Below are positions 1-8,344 of a stretch of 44,475 bases of DNA, piece by piece. Made by a program: the position numbers and the translations under genes. This DNA is from Jiangella ureilytica. GTDB lineage: Bacteria > Actinomycetota > Actinomycetes > Jiangellales > Jiangellaceae. How positions within the stretch are numbered: position 1 is the first letter of the stretch; each line of letters starts with the position of its first letter. Under the pieces are notes generated by a model, which saw only the letters and a list, made by a program, of their open reading frames with translations, was not told where the DNA came from and searched no databases. The stretch is taken from contig NZ_SMKL01000051.1 of the NCBI RefSeq assembly GCF_004348545.1, positions 1 to 44,475 on the forward strand, given 5' to 3'.

Positions 1-15
1 GTGTGGGAGGGCGGG

Positions 16-837
16 TCAGACGTTCCACACGCCGCTGGCGGCGGCGTCGCGGGCGTAGTCGGCGAAGTCCTTGGGCTCGCGGCCCAGCGCCCGCTGGACC
101 CCGTCGCTCAGGTGCGCGTTGCGGCCGTCGAGGACCTCGCCGAACAGGTAGCCGACCAGCCAGGCGACCTCGGGCGGCAGGTCCGCGTCCGCCAGTGCCG
201 CGATGTAGTCCTCGTGCGCGAGGGGGATGAAGGCGATCTCGCGCCCGCTGGCCTTCGCAATCTCGGCGACCGCCTCGGCGAAGGTCAGCAGCCGCGGCCC
301 GGTCAGTTCGTACACCTCGCCGGCGTGGCCGTCCTCCGTCAGCGCCGCCACCGCGACGTCGGCGATGTCGTCGGCGTCGACGAACGGCTCCGGCACGTCG
401 CCGGCCGGCAGCGCGACCTCACCGGCGAGGATCGGGTCGAGCAGGTAGCCCTCGTCGAAGTTCTGGTTGAACCAGGAGCAGCGGACGATCGTCCACTCCA
501 GCCCGGACGCCTGCACGACCTTCTCGGTGGCCTCCGCCTCCTCCTCGCCGCGCCCGGACAGCAGCACCAGCCGCTGGACGCCGGCGTCACGGGCGGCCTC
601 GGCCAGCGCCCTGACCAGGTCGGCGGAGCCGGGGATGGCGATGTCGGGGTAGTACGCGATGTAGACGCGGCCGACCCCGGCCAGCGCGGCCGGCCACGTG
701 GTGCGGTCGGTCCAGTCGAACGGGATCTCCGCCGACCGCGACCCGACGCGGAAGTCCGCGCCGCGAGCCGTCAGGCGCTCGACGACCCGGCGGCCCGTCT
801 TGCCGGTGCCGCCGAGAACGAGGGTGGTGGCGTTCAT
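16..837 (-). CDS. NmrA-like NAD(P)-binding oxidoreductase
   Basis: A 273-residue atypical short-chain reductase of the NmrA/YtfG (quinone reductase-like) type. The N-terminus carries the nucleotide-binding motif GGTGKTG (residues 9-15) after a beta strand, and the middle has the family pattern of a Rossmann domain without the usual SDR YxxxK pair. An upstream in-frame start exists at 888, but I chose the ATG at 837 because GGGAG lies at ribosome-binding distance and the glycine motif then sits at the usual place. It is divergent from an AraC regulator, a common arrangement in which the regulator controls the reductase. Probable role: cytoplasmic NAD(P)H-dependent reductase or redox sensor; the substrate is unknown. 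Confidence 0.85.
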   Translation of the reverse strand: MNATTLVLGGTGKTGRRVVERLTARGADFRVGSRSAEIPFDWTDRTTWPAALAGVGRVYIAYYPDIAIPGSADLVRALAEAARDAGVQRLVLLSGRGEEEAEATEKVVQASGLEWTIVRCSWFNQNFDEGYLLDPILAGEVALPAGDVPEPFVDADDIADVAVAALTEDGHAGEVYELTGPRLLTFAEAVAEIAKASGREIAFIPLAHEDYIAALADADLPPEVAWLVGYLFGEVLDGRNAHLSDGVQRALGREPKDFADYARDAAASGVWNV

Positions 838-972
838 GGTGTGCTCCCTGGTGTCGTTGTGGTGATGACCTGTCGTCCAGTGAAGCAATGCTGACTCGGC
901 TGATCTATGACTGTGTGACCGTCATTCATGCTTGATCGTCCAACCACTCTGGATGTCCGGTCATGACAAGCG

Positions 973-978
973 GATACT
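973..978 (+). promoter_or_regulatory. Candidate -10 box of the AraC gene (leaderless start)
   Basis: GATACT ends 7 bases before the ATG at 986, so transcription would start at or next to the start codon. There is no Shine-Dalgarno sequence before that ATG. The same spacing recurs at other starts in this window. The rest of the 838-985 gap contains no gene; I could not identify a clear AraC operator. Confidence 0.35.
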
Positions 979-985
979 CGTGGGC

Positions 986-1969
986 ATGACGACGATGCCG
1001 GATCACTGGGCACCCACCGACCCGCTGGGCGAGGCGCTGCACCAGATGCGCATGAACGGCGCGTTCTACTGCCGTTCCGAGCTGAGCGCCCCCTGGGGCA
1101 TGACGATGCCGGCGATGCCGGGCCACATCTGGTTCCACATCGTCACGTCGGGCCCGGCCTGGCTGCAGCCCGAGGACGGTGCGCCGCGGCGGCTGCTCCC
1201 GGGCGAACTGGCGCTGGTCCCGCACGGCCGCGGACACCTGATCCTCGGTGCGCCCGGTGCTTCGGCGCCGAACGTGATGGACCTCGAGCGCGAGTTCTCC
1301 AGTGACCGGTACGAGCTGATCCGTCACGGCGGTGGCGGCGACCCGACCACTCTGATCTGCGGCGCCGTCCGGTTCGACCACCCGGCCGCGCGCAAGCTCG
1401 TCGAGGCCCTCCCCGAGACCATCCACGTCGAGGTCGGCGGGTCGCCGCAGCAGGAGTGGATCCACAGCACCCTGCGACTGATGGCGAGCGAGGCCCAGCA
1501 GCTGCGCCCCGGCGGCGAGGAGGTCATCACCCGGCTCGGCGACATCCTGGTGATCCAGGCGATCCGGGCGTGGCTCGAGACCGACCCGGCCGCCCGCACC
1601 GGCTGGCTCGGCGCCCTGCACGACGAGCAGATCGGCCGGGCGATCTCTCTCATCCACAAGCAGCCGGACCGCGACTGGTCGGTGGCCGGCCTCGCAGCCG
1701 AGCTCGCGATGTCGCGCTCGGCGTTCGCCGACCGGTTCACCAAGGTGGTCGGCGAGCCCGTCATGCAGTACCTGACGACGTGGCGCATGAACCTCGCCCT
1801 CGACGCCCTGCAGTCCGAGCAGGCGACGGCGGCGCAGCTGGCCAGGCGCCTGGGCTACCGCTCCGAGGCCGCCTTCGCCCGCGCCTTCAAACGCGTCGTC
1901 GGCCTCCCGCCAGGCGCCGTCAAGCGCGGCTCCGTCCCGGCCGCCCCCTCGCCCGCGACGCCGGCGTGA
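986..1969 (+). CDS. AraC family transcriptional regulator, cupin sensor
   Basis: A 327-residue regulator. Residues 1-190 form a cupin-like ligand domain of the AraC-binding/cupin_6 type, with the typical beginning DPLGEALHQMRMNGAFYCRS followed by the APWG motif. The last 100 residues carry two helix-turn-helix units: the first around WSVAGLAAELAMSRSAFADRF, the second around AQLARRLGYRSEAAFARAFKR. Start choice: ATG 986 matches the family start; ATG 953 and TTG 932 are upstream alternatives without ribosome-binding sites. It is divergent from the NmrA-like reductase at 16-837, which is the likely target. The inducer is unknown. Confidence 0.9.
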   Translation: MTTMPDHWAPTDPLGEALHQMRMNGAFYCRSELSAPWGMTMPAMPGHIWFHIVTSGPAWLQPEDGAPRRLLPGELALVPHGRGHLILGAPGASAPNVMDLEREFSSDRYELIRHGGGGDPTTLICGAVRFDHPAARKLVEALPETIHVEVGGSPQQEWIHSTLRLMASEAQQLRPGGEEVITRLGDILVIQAIRAWLETDPAARTGWLGALHDEQIGRAISLIHKQPDRDWSVAGLAAELAMSRSAFADRFTKVVGEPVMQYLTTWRMNLALDALQSEQATAAQLARRLGYRSEAAFARAFKRVVGLPPGAVKRGSVPAAPSPATPA

Positions 1970-2024
1970 CCCGGCGGGCGGCTCGCGCGACGGGGTGTGC
2001 GCGGCGGCACGGGGCGGCCAGAGG

Positions 2025-2579
2025 CTAGGGCCTGAGCACCCGGTAGCGGAGCACGGTGCCGGTGGCCTCCACGAGCTCGAGGTCGACCCGCTCGCGGCCG
2101 GGGCCGCCGTAGAGCCGCACGCCGTCGCCGAGGAGCAGCGGGGCGAGGTGCACGAGCAGCTCGTCGACCAGGCCGGTCTCGAGGCATTGCAGCGCGACGT
2201 CGGCGCCGAGGACCAGCAGGTCGCCGTCGCCGGCGGCGGCCATCGCCGTCGAGACCGCGGCCTCGATGTCGCCGGACAGGAAGGTCCGAGACCCGGCCGA
2301 GCCGCCCGGCCCGGCCGATCGATCGGCCGGCGGGTGCGTCGTCAGCACGAACTCGGGCCCGGACCACTCGCCCTCGAACGCCTCGCCGCTGCCCTTGCCG
2401 GCGTCACGCTGCCCGACGTCGTAGGTGTGGCGGCCGCAGAGGATCGCGCCCACGCGCGGCACCACGTCCGTGGAGGCCTCCGGCGGTGCGGGCTGCTCGA
2501 ACACCCAGTCCATGTCGTGGTCCGGCCCGGCGATGAACCCGTCGACCGACATCGTGACGTGCCACAGCACCCTGCCCAT
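2025..2579 (-). CDS. Dihydrofolate reductase family (RibD C-terminal-like) protein
   Basis: A 184-residue cytoplasmic protein of the RibD C-terminal/DHFR-like fold. The opening VTMSVDGFIAGPDHDMDWVF is the hallmark of this family; later LLVLGADVALQCLETGLVDEL matches the NADPH-binding end of the fold. Such stand-alone proteins are common in actinomycetes and their substrates are mostly undefined; it should not be read as true folate DHFR or as the riboflavin enzyme. It converges with the AraC gene and diverges from the TfoX-like gene, with 51 bases between starts. Confidence 0.88.
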   Translation of the reverse strand: MGRVLWHVTMSVDGFIAGPDHDMDWVFEQPAPPEASTDVVPRVGAILCGRHTYDVGQRDAGKGSGEAFEGEWSGPEFVLTTHPPADRSAGPGGSAGSRTFLSGDIEAAVSTAMAAAGDGDLLVLGADVALQCLETGLVDELLVHLAPLLLGDGVRLYGGPGRERVDLELVEATGTVLRYRVLRP

Positions 2580-2630
2580 CCCCCGAACCTACCGATGCAC
2601 GAGACCGGTGCGGTGCGGCAGTCTGGGGAC

Positions 2631-2960
2631 ATGGCATTCGACGATGGCCTGGCCACGCGCGTCCGCGAGATCGTCGGCGAGCGGTCCGGCTGCTCCGAGA
2701 AGCGGATGTTCGGCAGTCTCGTGTTCTTCCTCGACGGCAACATGGCCTGCGGCGTGCAGGACGACGGCCTGCTGGTCCGGCTCGCCCCGGCCGACCGCGA
2801 GGCGGGGCTCGGCGAGCCCGGCACCCGGCCGTTCGAGCTCACCGGCCGGCCGATGAGGAACTGGCTGGTCGTCGACGCCGCGGCGGTCGCCGAGGACGCC
2901 GACCTGCGCCGCTGGGTCGGCCGCGGCCTCGCCTTCGCCGGCACGCTTCCGCCCAAGTAG
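2631..2960 (+). CDS. TfoX N-terminal domain protein
   Basis: A 109-residue protein with the TfoX-N fold signature: the early KRMFGSLVFFLDGNMACGV segment, then a strand-rich middle and the pattern GRPMRNWLVVD. In proteobacteria the domain belongs to the competence regulator TfoX/Sxy, but in actinomycetes it occurs alone and its function is not established. ATG 2631 is the start: longer in-frame sequence upstream is non-coding in character and lies across the start of the divergent neighbour. CAGTCT ends 6 bases before the ATG, suggesting another leaderless transcript, though this is weak. It ends 16 bases before the convergent DegT-like gene. Confidence 0.85.
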   Translation: MAFDDGLATRVREIVGERSGCSEKRMFGSLVFFLDGNMACGVQDDGLLVRLAPADREAGLGEPGTRPFELTGRPMRNWLVVDAAAVAEDADLRRWVGRGLAFAGTLPPK

Positions 2961-2976
2961 TCGGCCGGCCAGGCCG

Positions 2977-4281
2977 TCACCACACCGGCTCGGGCAGCCC
3001 CTCACCGATCCCGCGCAGCCGGTCGCGGTGCGCGACCACCCGCCGGAAGATCTCGGCCAGCACGCCGGGGAAGCGCGGATCGCGCAGGAACTTGGTGTGC
3101 ACGAAGACCGCCCGCTCGACCACCCGCGCCGACACGTCGTACGACAGCGGCACCTCGTCGGCCCAGTGCTTCCAGGCCGGGTCCTGGTGCGTGGGTGTGA
3201 AGCCGGCCTCGGCCCAGACGCCCTCGGCCGCCAGCGTCACCCGCAGGTCCTTGGGCGTCAGCCCCAGCGACGACTCGAGCGCGTCGGTGCAGGACAGGTA
3301 GAGCGAGAAGAACGGCGGGTACTCCGCGTCCGGTGGCGGGTTCCACAGCACCGGCTCCGGGAACACCGAGGGATCCTCGATCAGCGACCGGATCAGCCGC
3401 CGGTTCTCGCGCATCTGCAGCCGCGCGTGCAGCGCCCGCAGCCACTGCACCAGCAGCAGAGCGGCGGGCTGCTCGCCCATCCGCTGGTTGCCGGCCATCA
3501 TCGGCCCGACCTCGGCGAACGGGATCGGGTCGAGGCGGCCCGGTCCGGTGCCGCAGTCGGTGTCGGCGCGCATCAGCGCCGCCAGCTCCGGGTCCGAGGT
3601 CAACGTCAGACCGCCCTCGCACGACGGCGCCGCCTTGCCGCCGCCCTGGCCGGAAATCGACGCCGTCGGGGCGCCGGGACCGTCGAACCGGGCCGCACCG
3701 CCGAGCGCGTTGTCGTGGTGGACGACGACGTCGTGCTCGCGCCCCAGCGCGGCGATCCGGTCGATCGCGCCGAAGTTGCCGTACATCGTCGCGGGCACGA
3801 CGGCCAGGACGCGGTCGCCGTGCGAGGCGAGGTACGACGCCACGACTTCCTCGTCCATGGTCGCGTCGAGCTTGGCCGGGATCGGCACGATCCGCGGCGC
3901 CCGGCCCAGCTGCGCCGCAACCCCGAGCACGACGCCGTGGTGCGCCGACGCGTGCGTCAGGTCGGCGACCAGCACCTCGTCACGTCCCCGCGCCCACCCA
4001 GAGCCCCGGGCGTACAGCTGCGCCCGCAGCCCGCTCGCGATGGCCAGCGTGCCGTTGGGCTGGCCGACGCCGTACCGGTGGCCGGTGGTGTCGGCGACCA
4101 CCTGCTCGAGCACCGCCCGCCACTTCGCCGGGTGGTTGGCGTAGCCGACCCACTGCCCGCCGTCGGTGATCTCGCCGAGCAGAGCACTCTCGACGGCGCC
4201 GGTCTCCGGCCACACCGGGTCGGTCGCCGCCGTCACGACGGGCGAACCGCCCAGCACGGCCGGCAGCGCGACGCCGCTCAT
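2977..4281 (-). CDS. DegT/DnrJ/EryC1/StrS-type PLP-dependent enzyme
   Basis: A 434-residue fold-type I PLP enzyme. The PLP lysine is K216 in GQGGGKAAPSCEGG, the equivalent of the lysine followed by EGG in DegT/ArnB sugar aminotransferases; HHD at 188-190 gives the aspartate that contacts the PLP ring nitrogen. Known family members transaminate keto-sugars or keto-cyclitols. The ATG overlaps the stop of the upstream dehydratase gene by 4 bases (ATGA), so it is the last, translationally coupled gene of the six-gene operon. A member in a catabolic operon suggests an amino-sugar or aminocyclitol intermediate, but running a dehydratase or epimerase-like reaction cannot be excluded. Confidence 0.82.
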   Translation of the reverse strand: MSGVALPAVLGGSPVVTAATDPVWPETGAVESALLGEITDGGQWVGYANHPAKWRAVLEQVVADTTGHRYGVGQPNGTLAIASGLRAQLYARGSGWARGRDEVLVADLTHASAHHGVVLGVAAQLGRAPRIVPIPAKLDATMDEEVVASYLASHGDRVLAVVPATMYGNFGAIDRIAALGREHDVVVHHDNALGGAARFDGPGAPTASISGQGGGKAAPSCEGGLTLTSDPELAALMRADTDCGTGPGRLDPIPFAEVGPMMAGNQRMGEQPAALLLVQWLRALHARLQMRENRRLIRSLIEDPSVFPEPVLWNPPPDAEYPPFFSLYLSCTDALESSLGLTPKDLRVTLAAEGVWAEAGFTPTHQDPAWKHWADEVPLSYDVSARVVERAVFVHTKFLRDPRFPGVLAEIFRRVVAHRDRLRGIGEGLPEPVW

Positions 4282-5426
4282 CGCGCGCCACCCGAGGCGA
4301 ACAGCGAATGCCCGGGCGCGTACCGCTCCAGCGCATCGCCGTCGAGCCGCAACCCCAGCCCGGGCGACGACGGCACCGGCAGGTACCCGTCGGGGTCCAG
4401 CGCGAAGCCGCCCGCCGCCAGCTCGTCGATATAGGCCGACCCGGTCTTGTACTCCACCAGCTCCGTCGCCGGCAGCGCCGCCGCCAGGTGCAGGTCGGCA
4501 GCCAGCCCGACGGCGGTGTTCCAGCCGTGCGGGACGAACGCGACCCCGAACTCCGCGGCCAGCCAGGCCACCCGGCGCGACTCCGAGAGCCCGCCGCCCT
4601 TCGTGGTGTCCGGCTGGACGATGTCGAACGCGCCCGCGGCCAGGAAGCGGTGGAAGTCCTGCCGGCGGGTCAGCACCTCGCCGCCGGAGATCGGCACCCG
4701 CGACCGGCGCCGCAGCTCGACGAAGCCCTCGACGTCGTCGGGGCGCAGCGCCTCCTCGAACCAGGCGACGTCGTAGCCGGCCAGCATCTCGGCGGTCCGG
4801 ACCGCCCACGGCAGCCCGCGCGGCCAGAACGCGTCGGACCCGCCCGCGTCGACGGCCAGGAGCGCGTCGGGCCCGACGGTCTCGCGTGCCGCCCGCACCA
4901 TCTCCTCGTCGACGGCGTCGCTCACCCGGCCGAACGACCCCCAGCCGATCTTGAACGCGGTGAACCCGTCTGCCACCAGCCGGGCGAGGTCGTCCTTCAG
5001 CACCGGCGGGTCGTCCATCAGCACCGACGCGTACGGCCGCACCCGCTCGCGGTACCGCCCGCCGAGCAGCGTGCTCACCGGGAGCCCGGTGACCTGCCCG
5101 AGGATGTCCCACAGCGCGATGTCGATGCCGCTGACGGTGTGCGTGACCGCGCCGCCGCGACCCAGCCAGAACGTGTTCTCGTGCAAGATCTGGCTGACGC
5201 GGTCCGGCTCGCGCGGGTCCGTGCCGACGGCGAGCGGGCGCAGCGTGTCGAGCGCGGCCCGCACCAGCGTCTCGCTGGAGAACACGCTGCCGATGCCCAC
5301 GACGCCCTCATCGGTGTGCACGGCGACGAGCGTGTGGACGTTGTCGTCCGGGTCCAGCTCGCGTGCCCAGCCGCCCTTCGGGGTCGCGCCGCGCAGCCCG
5401 GCCGCCTTGATGTCAGTGATCCGCAT
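4278..5426 (-). CDS. Mandelate racemase/muconate lactonizing-type dehydratase (enolase superfamily)
   Basis: A 382-residue enolase-superfamily enzyme with an N-terminal capping domain (1-130) and a TIM barrel. Metal ligands appear as D193 (AVDAGG), E224 (WFEEA) and E250 (SGGEVL); H300 (PHGWN) with D273 (QPD) forms the catalytic dyad of the mandelate racemase subgroup. At the first catalytic site the usual KxK is KIG (K159, G161), so the second acid/base lysine is absent, as in the KxGWG subset of the family. Expected chemistry is proton abstraction next to a carboxylate, most often sugar-acid dehydration. Its start overlaps the end of the ceramidase-GH13 gene by 14 bases and its end overlaps the DegT gene by 4. 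Confidence 0.9.
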   Translation of the reverse strand: MRITDIKAAGLRGATPKGGWARELDPDDNVHTLVAVHTDEGVVGIGSVFSSETLVRAALDTLRPLAVGTDPREPDRVSQILHENTFWLGRGGAVTHTVSGIDIALWDILGQVTGLPVSTLLGGRYRERVRPYASVLMDDPPVLKDDLARLVADGFTAFKIGWGSFGRVSDAVDEEMVRAARETVGPDALLAVDAGGSDAFWPRGLPWAVRTAEMLAGYDVAWFEEALRPDDVEGFVELRRRSRVPISGGEVLTRRQDFHRFLAAGAFDIVQPDTTKGGGLSESRRVAWLAAEFGVAFVPHGWNTAVGLAADLHLAAALPATELVEYKTGSAYIDELAAGGFALDPDGYLPVPSSPGLGLRLDGDALERYAPGHSLFASGGAR

Positions 5427-8337
5427 GATCCCTCTCCACGTCGATGACGACCGCCTCGTCGGCGGCCAGCGCGAACTCCCCCGCCGCCACCCGCCGCGCC
5501 GGCGCGCCGGCCGGAGACGCGGTCGACAGCAGCACCCGACCGTCGACCGGCAGCGGCACTGTCGCCGGCCGGTCGGTGAGGTTGAGCAGCACGAGCTTCC
5601 GGTCGCTCCCCTCCGTGCGCCGGTACGCGAGGACCGACTCGGTCCCGGCGTCGAACGTGATCGACCCGCGGCGCACCGCCGGCGACGCGTGCCGCAGCCG
5701 GGTCAGCGCCCGGTACAGCCGCAGCATCGACTCCGGATCGCGCACCTGTGCCTCGACGTTCAGCCGCGCCAGGTCGCGCGACACCGGCAGCCACAACGAC
5801 GCCTCCGGAGCCGGCGAGAACCCGCCGTTGACGCCGTCGTTCCAGGGCATCGGGGTGCGTGACGGGTCCCGGCTCACGCCGCCGTGGGTGCGGGCGAAGT
5901 AGTCGCGCTGCCGCTCCACCGGCACCGGCTGGTCGGTCAGTCCCAGCTCGTCGGCGTAGAGCAGGCACGGCGTCGCGGCCAGCGTGAGCAGCAGGACGGC
6001 GGCCACCCGCGCCTGCGCCGGACCCAGGCGGGTCGCCAGCCGCACCCGGTCGTGGTTGCCCAGCGCGACGATCGGCCAGGCGCCGTCGGGCAGCGCCGCG
6101 TAGAGCCCGGACAGCTCCGAGCGCAGCAGGTCGGCCCGCCAGTGGGTCTCGAGCAGCCGGAACGGGAACGGCAGGTGCATGCCGGCCGTGTAGTACTCGG
6201 CCCAGTCGGCCCACGGCATCGCCTCGATCTCGGCGATCGTCAGGCGCGAACCGGGGTACTCGTCGGCGACCGCGCGGATGTCGGCCAGCGCCGTGAACGT
6301 GTCCGGGTGCCGGCGGTCGTACACGTGCAGCTGGGTGCCGAAGTCGGGATGCTGCAGGTCGAACTCGTTGTGGTTGCCGCCGGGCGCCGCCGGGTTGTCG
6401 CGGAACTCGGGGTCCTTCATCAGCATGTGCGCGACGTCGATGCGCACGCCGTCGGCGCCGCGGTCCAGCCAGAACCGCAGCACGTCCAGCAGCGCCTTGC
6501 GCACATCGGGGTTGCGCCAGTTGAGGTCCGGCTGCTCCACCAGGTGCGAATGCAGGTAGTACTGCCCCGTCGGCTCGTCGAACTCCCACACCGACCCGCC
6601 GGCCTCGCTGGTCCAGTTGTTCGGCACGCCGCCGCCCGGCGCGGGATCGCGCCAGACGTACCAGTCGCGCTTCGGGTCGTCCCGCGACGACCGCGACGCG
6701 ACGAACCACGGGTGCTGGTCGGACGTGTGGTTCGGGATGTAGTCGACGATCACCCTGATGCCGCGCTCGTGCGCCGCGGCGACCAGCCGGTCGAACGTCT
6801 CCAGCGTGCCGAACACCGGCTCGACGTCGAGGAAGTCGGACACGTCGAAGCCCTGGTCGAGCAGCGGCGAGCGGTAGAACGGCCCGGTCCAGACGGCGTC
6901 GATGCCCAGCTCGCGCAGGTAGTCCAGGCCCTGGATCAGCCCGTCGAGGTCGCCGATGCCGTCGCCGGACCCGTCGCGGAAGCTCGGCAGGTGGCACTCG
7001 TAGACGACGGCGCCACGCCACCAGTCCTCGTCCGCGCCGCCGACCAGTCCGGCGGCGCGCACGCCCGCCGCCACCAGGTCGTCCTCGATGTCGGCCCGGA
7101 ACGGCAGATGACAGGCGATCAGCGGCACTTCATAGGCCGGGTACGGCTCGGCCGGCGGCTCGTACGCGTCGTGCGTCGGCGCGTAGCCCAGCCAGCCGTT
7201 CGTCGTCGACAGCACCAGGCAGTCCTCGCCGAGCGCCTCCTGGAGCCGGCGCTTGATGCCGTGGAAGACCTCGACGTTGTAGCCGAGCAGCGTCACCGGA
7301 CCCAGCCGCAGCGCGTGCACCCACAGGGGCCGGCGCACCTCCTCGCCGGCTTCGAGCGCGGCGACGGTCCGCCGCAGCGACAGGTACGTGACGTCGTCAC
7401 CGTCGTCACGTCGTTTGCGCAGCTCGTCCAGGTCGTAGGGCGCCAGTTCGTACGGGATCTCCTGCTTGACGACGGCGACGGCTTGCGTCGCGAGCGGCTC
7501 CGCCGCCGTCAGCCCCGCCGACACCGCGTCGGCGAACCGGCCGGCGAACAGCTCCAGCGCGACCAGCGACTCCTCGGCCGGGCCGTGCGCGTAGAGCGGG
7601 TTGAGGTCGCCGAGCGCACCCTGCAGGAACACGCCCGTCGCGCCGGGGTGCGCCGCCTCGACCAGCCGCAGCGCCTCGCCCGGGTAGTCGCCGTGCACGG
7701 CCGACGTCTCCTCGCAGCAGATCACCGGGTGGCACGAGTACGAGGCGACGAACCCGGCCAGCTCGCCGCCGTGGTCGACCCGCAGCACGTGCACGCCCGG
7801 ATCGATCAGGGACGGGTCCGGCTCGCTCCACGAACCGGACAGAGCGGCGGCGTTCGTCAGGCCGCGCGACGGCAGCATCCGGTTGTGGGCGAACCGGTCC
7901 AGCGGGGCGACGGCGTGGCGCACCGTCGCCGGCGCCAGCGCGCGCACCGCCTCGACGCACGCGCGGGCGATCAGCTCCGGCAGCCGGGCGACGTACAGCT
8001 CGTCGGGCGCGCCCCAGCCGACGTTCTCGACGGTGGCCGGGCCGGAGTGGTTGTGGGTGGCGTGCACGACCACCTCGTCCGGGTGCCAGCCGGTCGCCTC
8101 GGCCACCCGCGCCGTCACCTCGTCGACCACGGCGGCCGCCACCCCCAGCAGGTCGCAGCTCACCAGCACCCAGCGGCCACCGCCGTCACCGTCACCCCCG
8201 GCCACCGCGACGGCCCGGGCGTACAGCGGCGCGTGCACCGAGGTCGCACGCCGGCGCAGGAACGGGCCGAAGCCGGCCAGCTCGACGCCGAGGGGCGGGG
8301 TGAGGTCCGTCCGGCCGAAGCCGATCCGCACGGTCAT
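5413..8337 (-). CDS. Fusion: neutral-ceramidase-like domain plus GH13 alpha-glucosidase
   Basis: A 974-residue cytoplasmic protein (no signal peptide) made of two enzymes in one frame. Residues 1 to about 432 resemble the neutral/alkaline ceramidase N-terminal domain: THNHSGP (94-100, zinc histidines), SCHP and QGALGDLNP. The serine that is the nucleophile in true ceramidases (GDxSPN) is replaced by asparagine here, so ceramide hydrolysis is unlikely. Residues about 438-974 are a complete GH13 alpha-glucosidase: DYIPNH (532-537), VRID with nucleophile D634, E703 as acid/base, NHD (761-763) and a C-terminal beta domain. The join is a short GGADED linker with no start codon. It starts 7 bases after the permease gene, which places it in the transport operon. 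It probably hydrolyses an imported alpha-glucoside; the role of the first half is unknown. Confidence 0.88.
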   Translation of the reverse strand: MTVRIGFGRTDLTPPLGVELAGFGPFLRRRATSVHAPLYARAVAVAGGDGDGGGRWVLVSCDLLGVAAAVVDEVTARVAEATGWHPDEVVVHATHNHSGPATVENVGWGAPDELYVARLPELIARACVEAVRALAPATVRHAVAPLDRFAHNRMLPSRGLTNAAALSGSWSEPDPSLIDPGVHVLRVDHGGELAGFVASYSCHPVICCEETSAVHGDYPGEALRLVEAAHPGATGVFLQGALGDLNPLYAHGPAEESLVALELFAGRFADAVSAGLTAAEPLATQAVAVVKQEIPYELAPYDLDELRKRRDDGDDVTYLSLRRTVAALEAGEEVRRPLWVHALRLGPVTLLGYNVEVFHGIKRRLQEALGEDCLVLSTTNGWLGYAPTHDAYEPPAEPYPAYEVPLIACHLPFRADIEDDLVAAGVRAAGLVGGADEDWWRGAVVYECHLPSFRDGSGDGIGDLDGLIQGLDYLRELGIDAVWTGPFYRSPLLDQGFDVSDFLDVEPVFGTLETFDRLVAAAHERGIRVIVDYIPNHTSDQHPWFVASRSSRDDPKRDWYVWRDPAPGGGVPNNWTSEAGGSVWEFDEPTGQYYLHSHLVEQPDLNWRNPDVRKALLDVLRFWLDRGADGVRIDVAHMLMKDPEFRDNPAAPGGNHNEFDLQHPDFGTQLHVYDRRHPDTFTALADIRAVADEYPGSRLTIAEIEAMPWADWAEYYTAGMHLPFPFRLLETHWRADLLRSELSGLYAALPDGAWPIVALGNHDRVRLATRLGPAQARVAAVLLLTLAATPCLLYADELGLTDQPVPVERQRDYFARTHGGVSRDPSRTPMPWNDGVNGGFSPAPEASLWLPVSRDLARLNVEAQVRDPESMLRLYRALTRLRHASPAVRRGSITFDAGTESVLAYRRTEGSDRKLVLLNLTDRPATVPLPVDGRVLLSTASPAGAPARRVAAGEFALAADEAVVIDVERDHADH

Positions 8338-8344
8338 GGTGTGC

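Noticed and set aside
1-894. Long open frame opposite the NmrA-like gene
   Set aside because: Shadow of high GC content; the encoded protein is Arg/Gly/Val-rich with no domain, while the minus strand has clear motifs and a ribosome-binding site.
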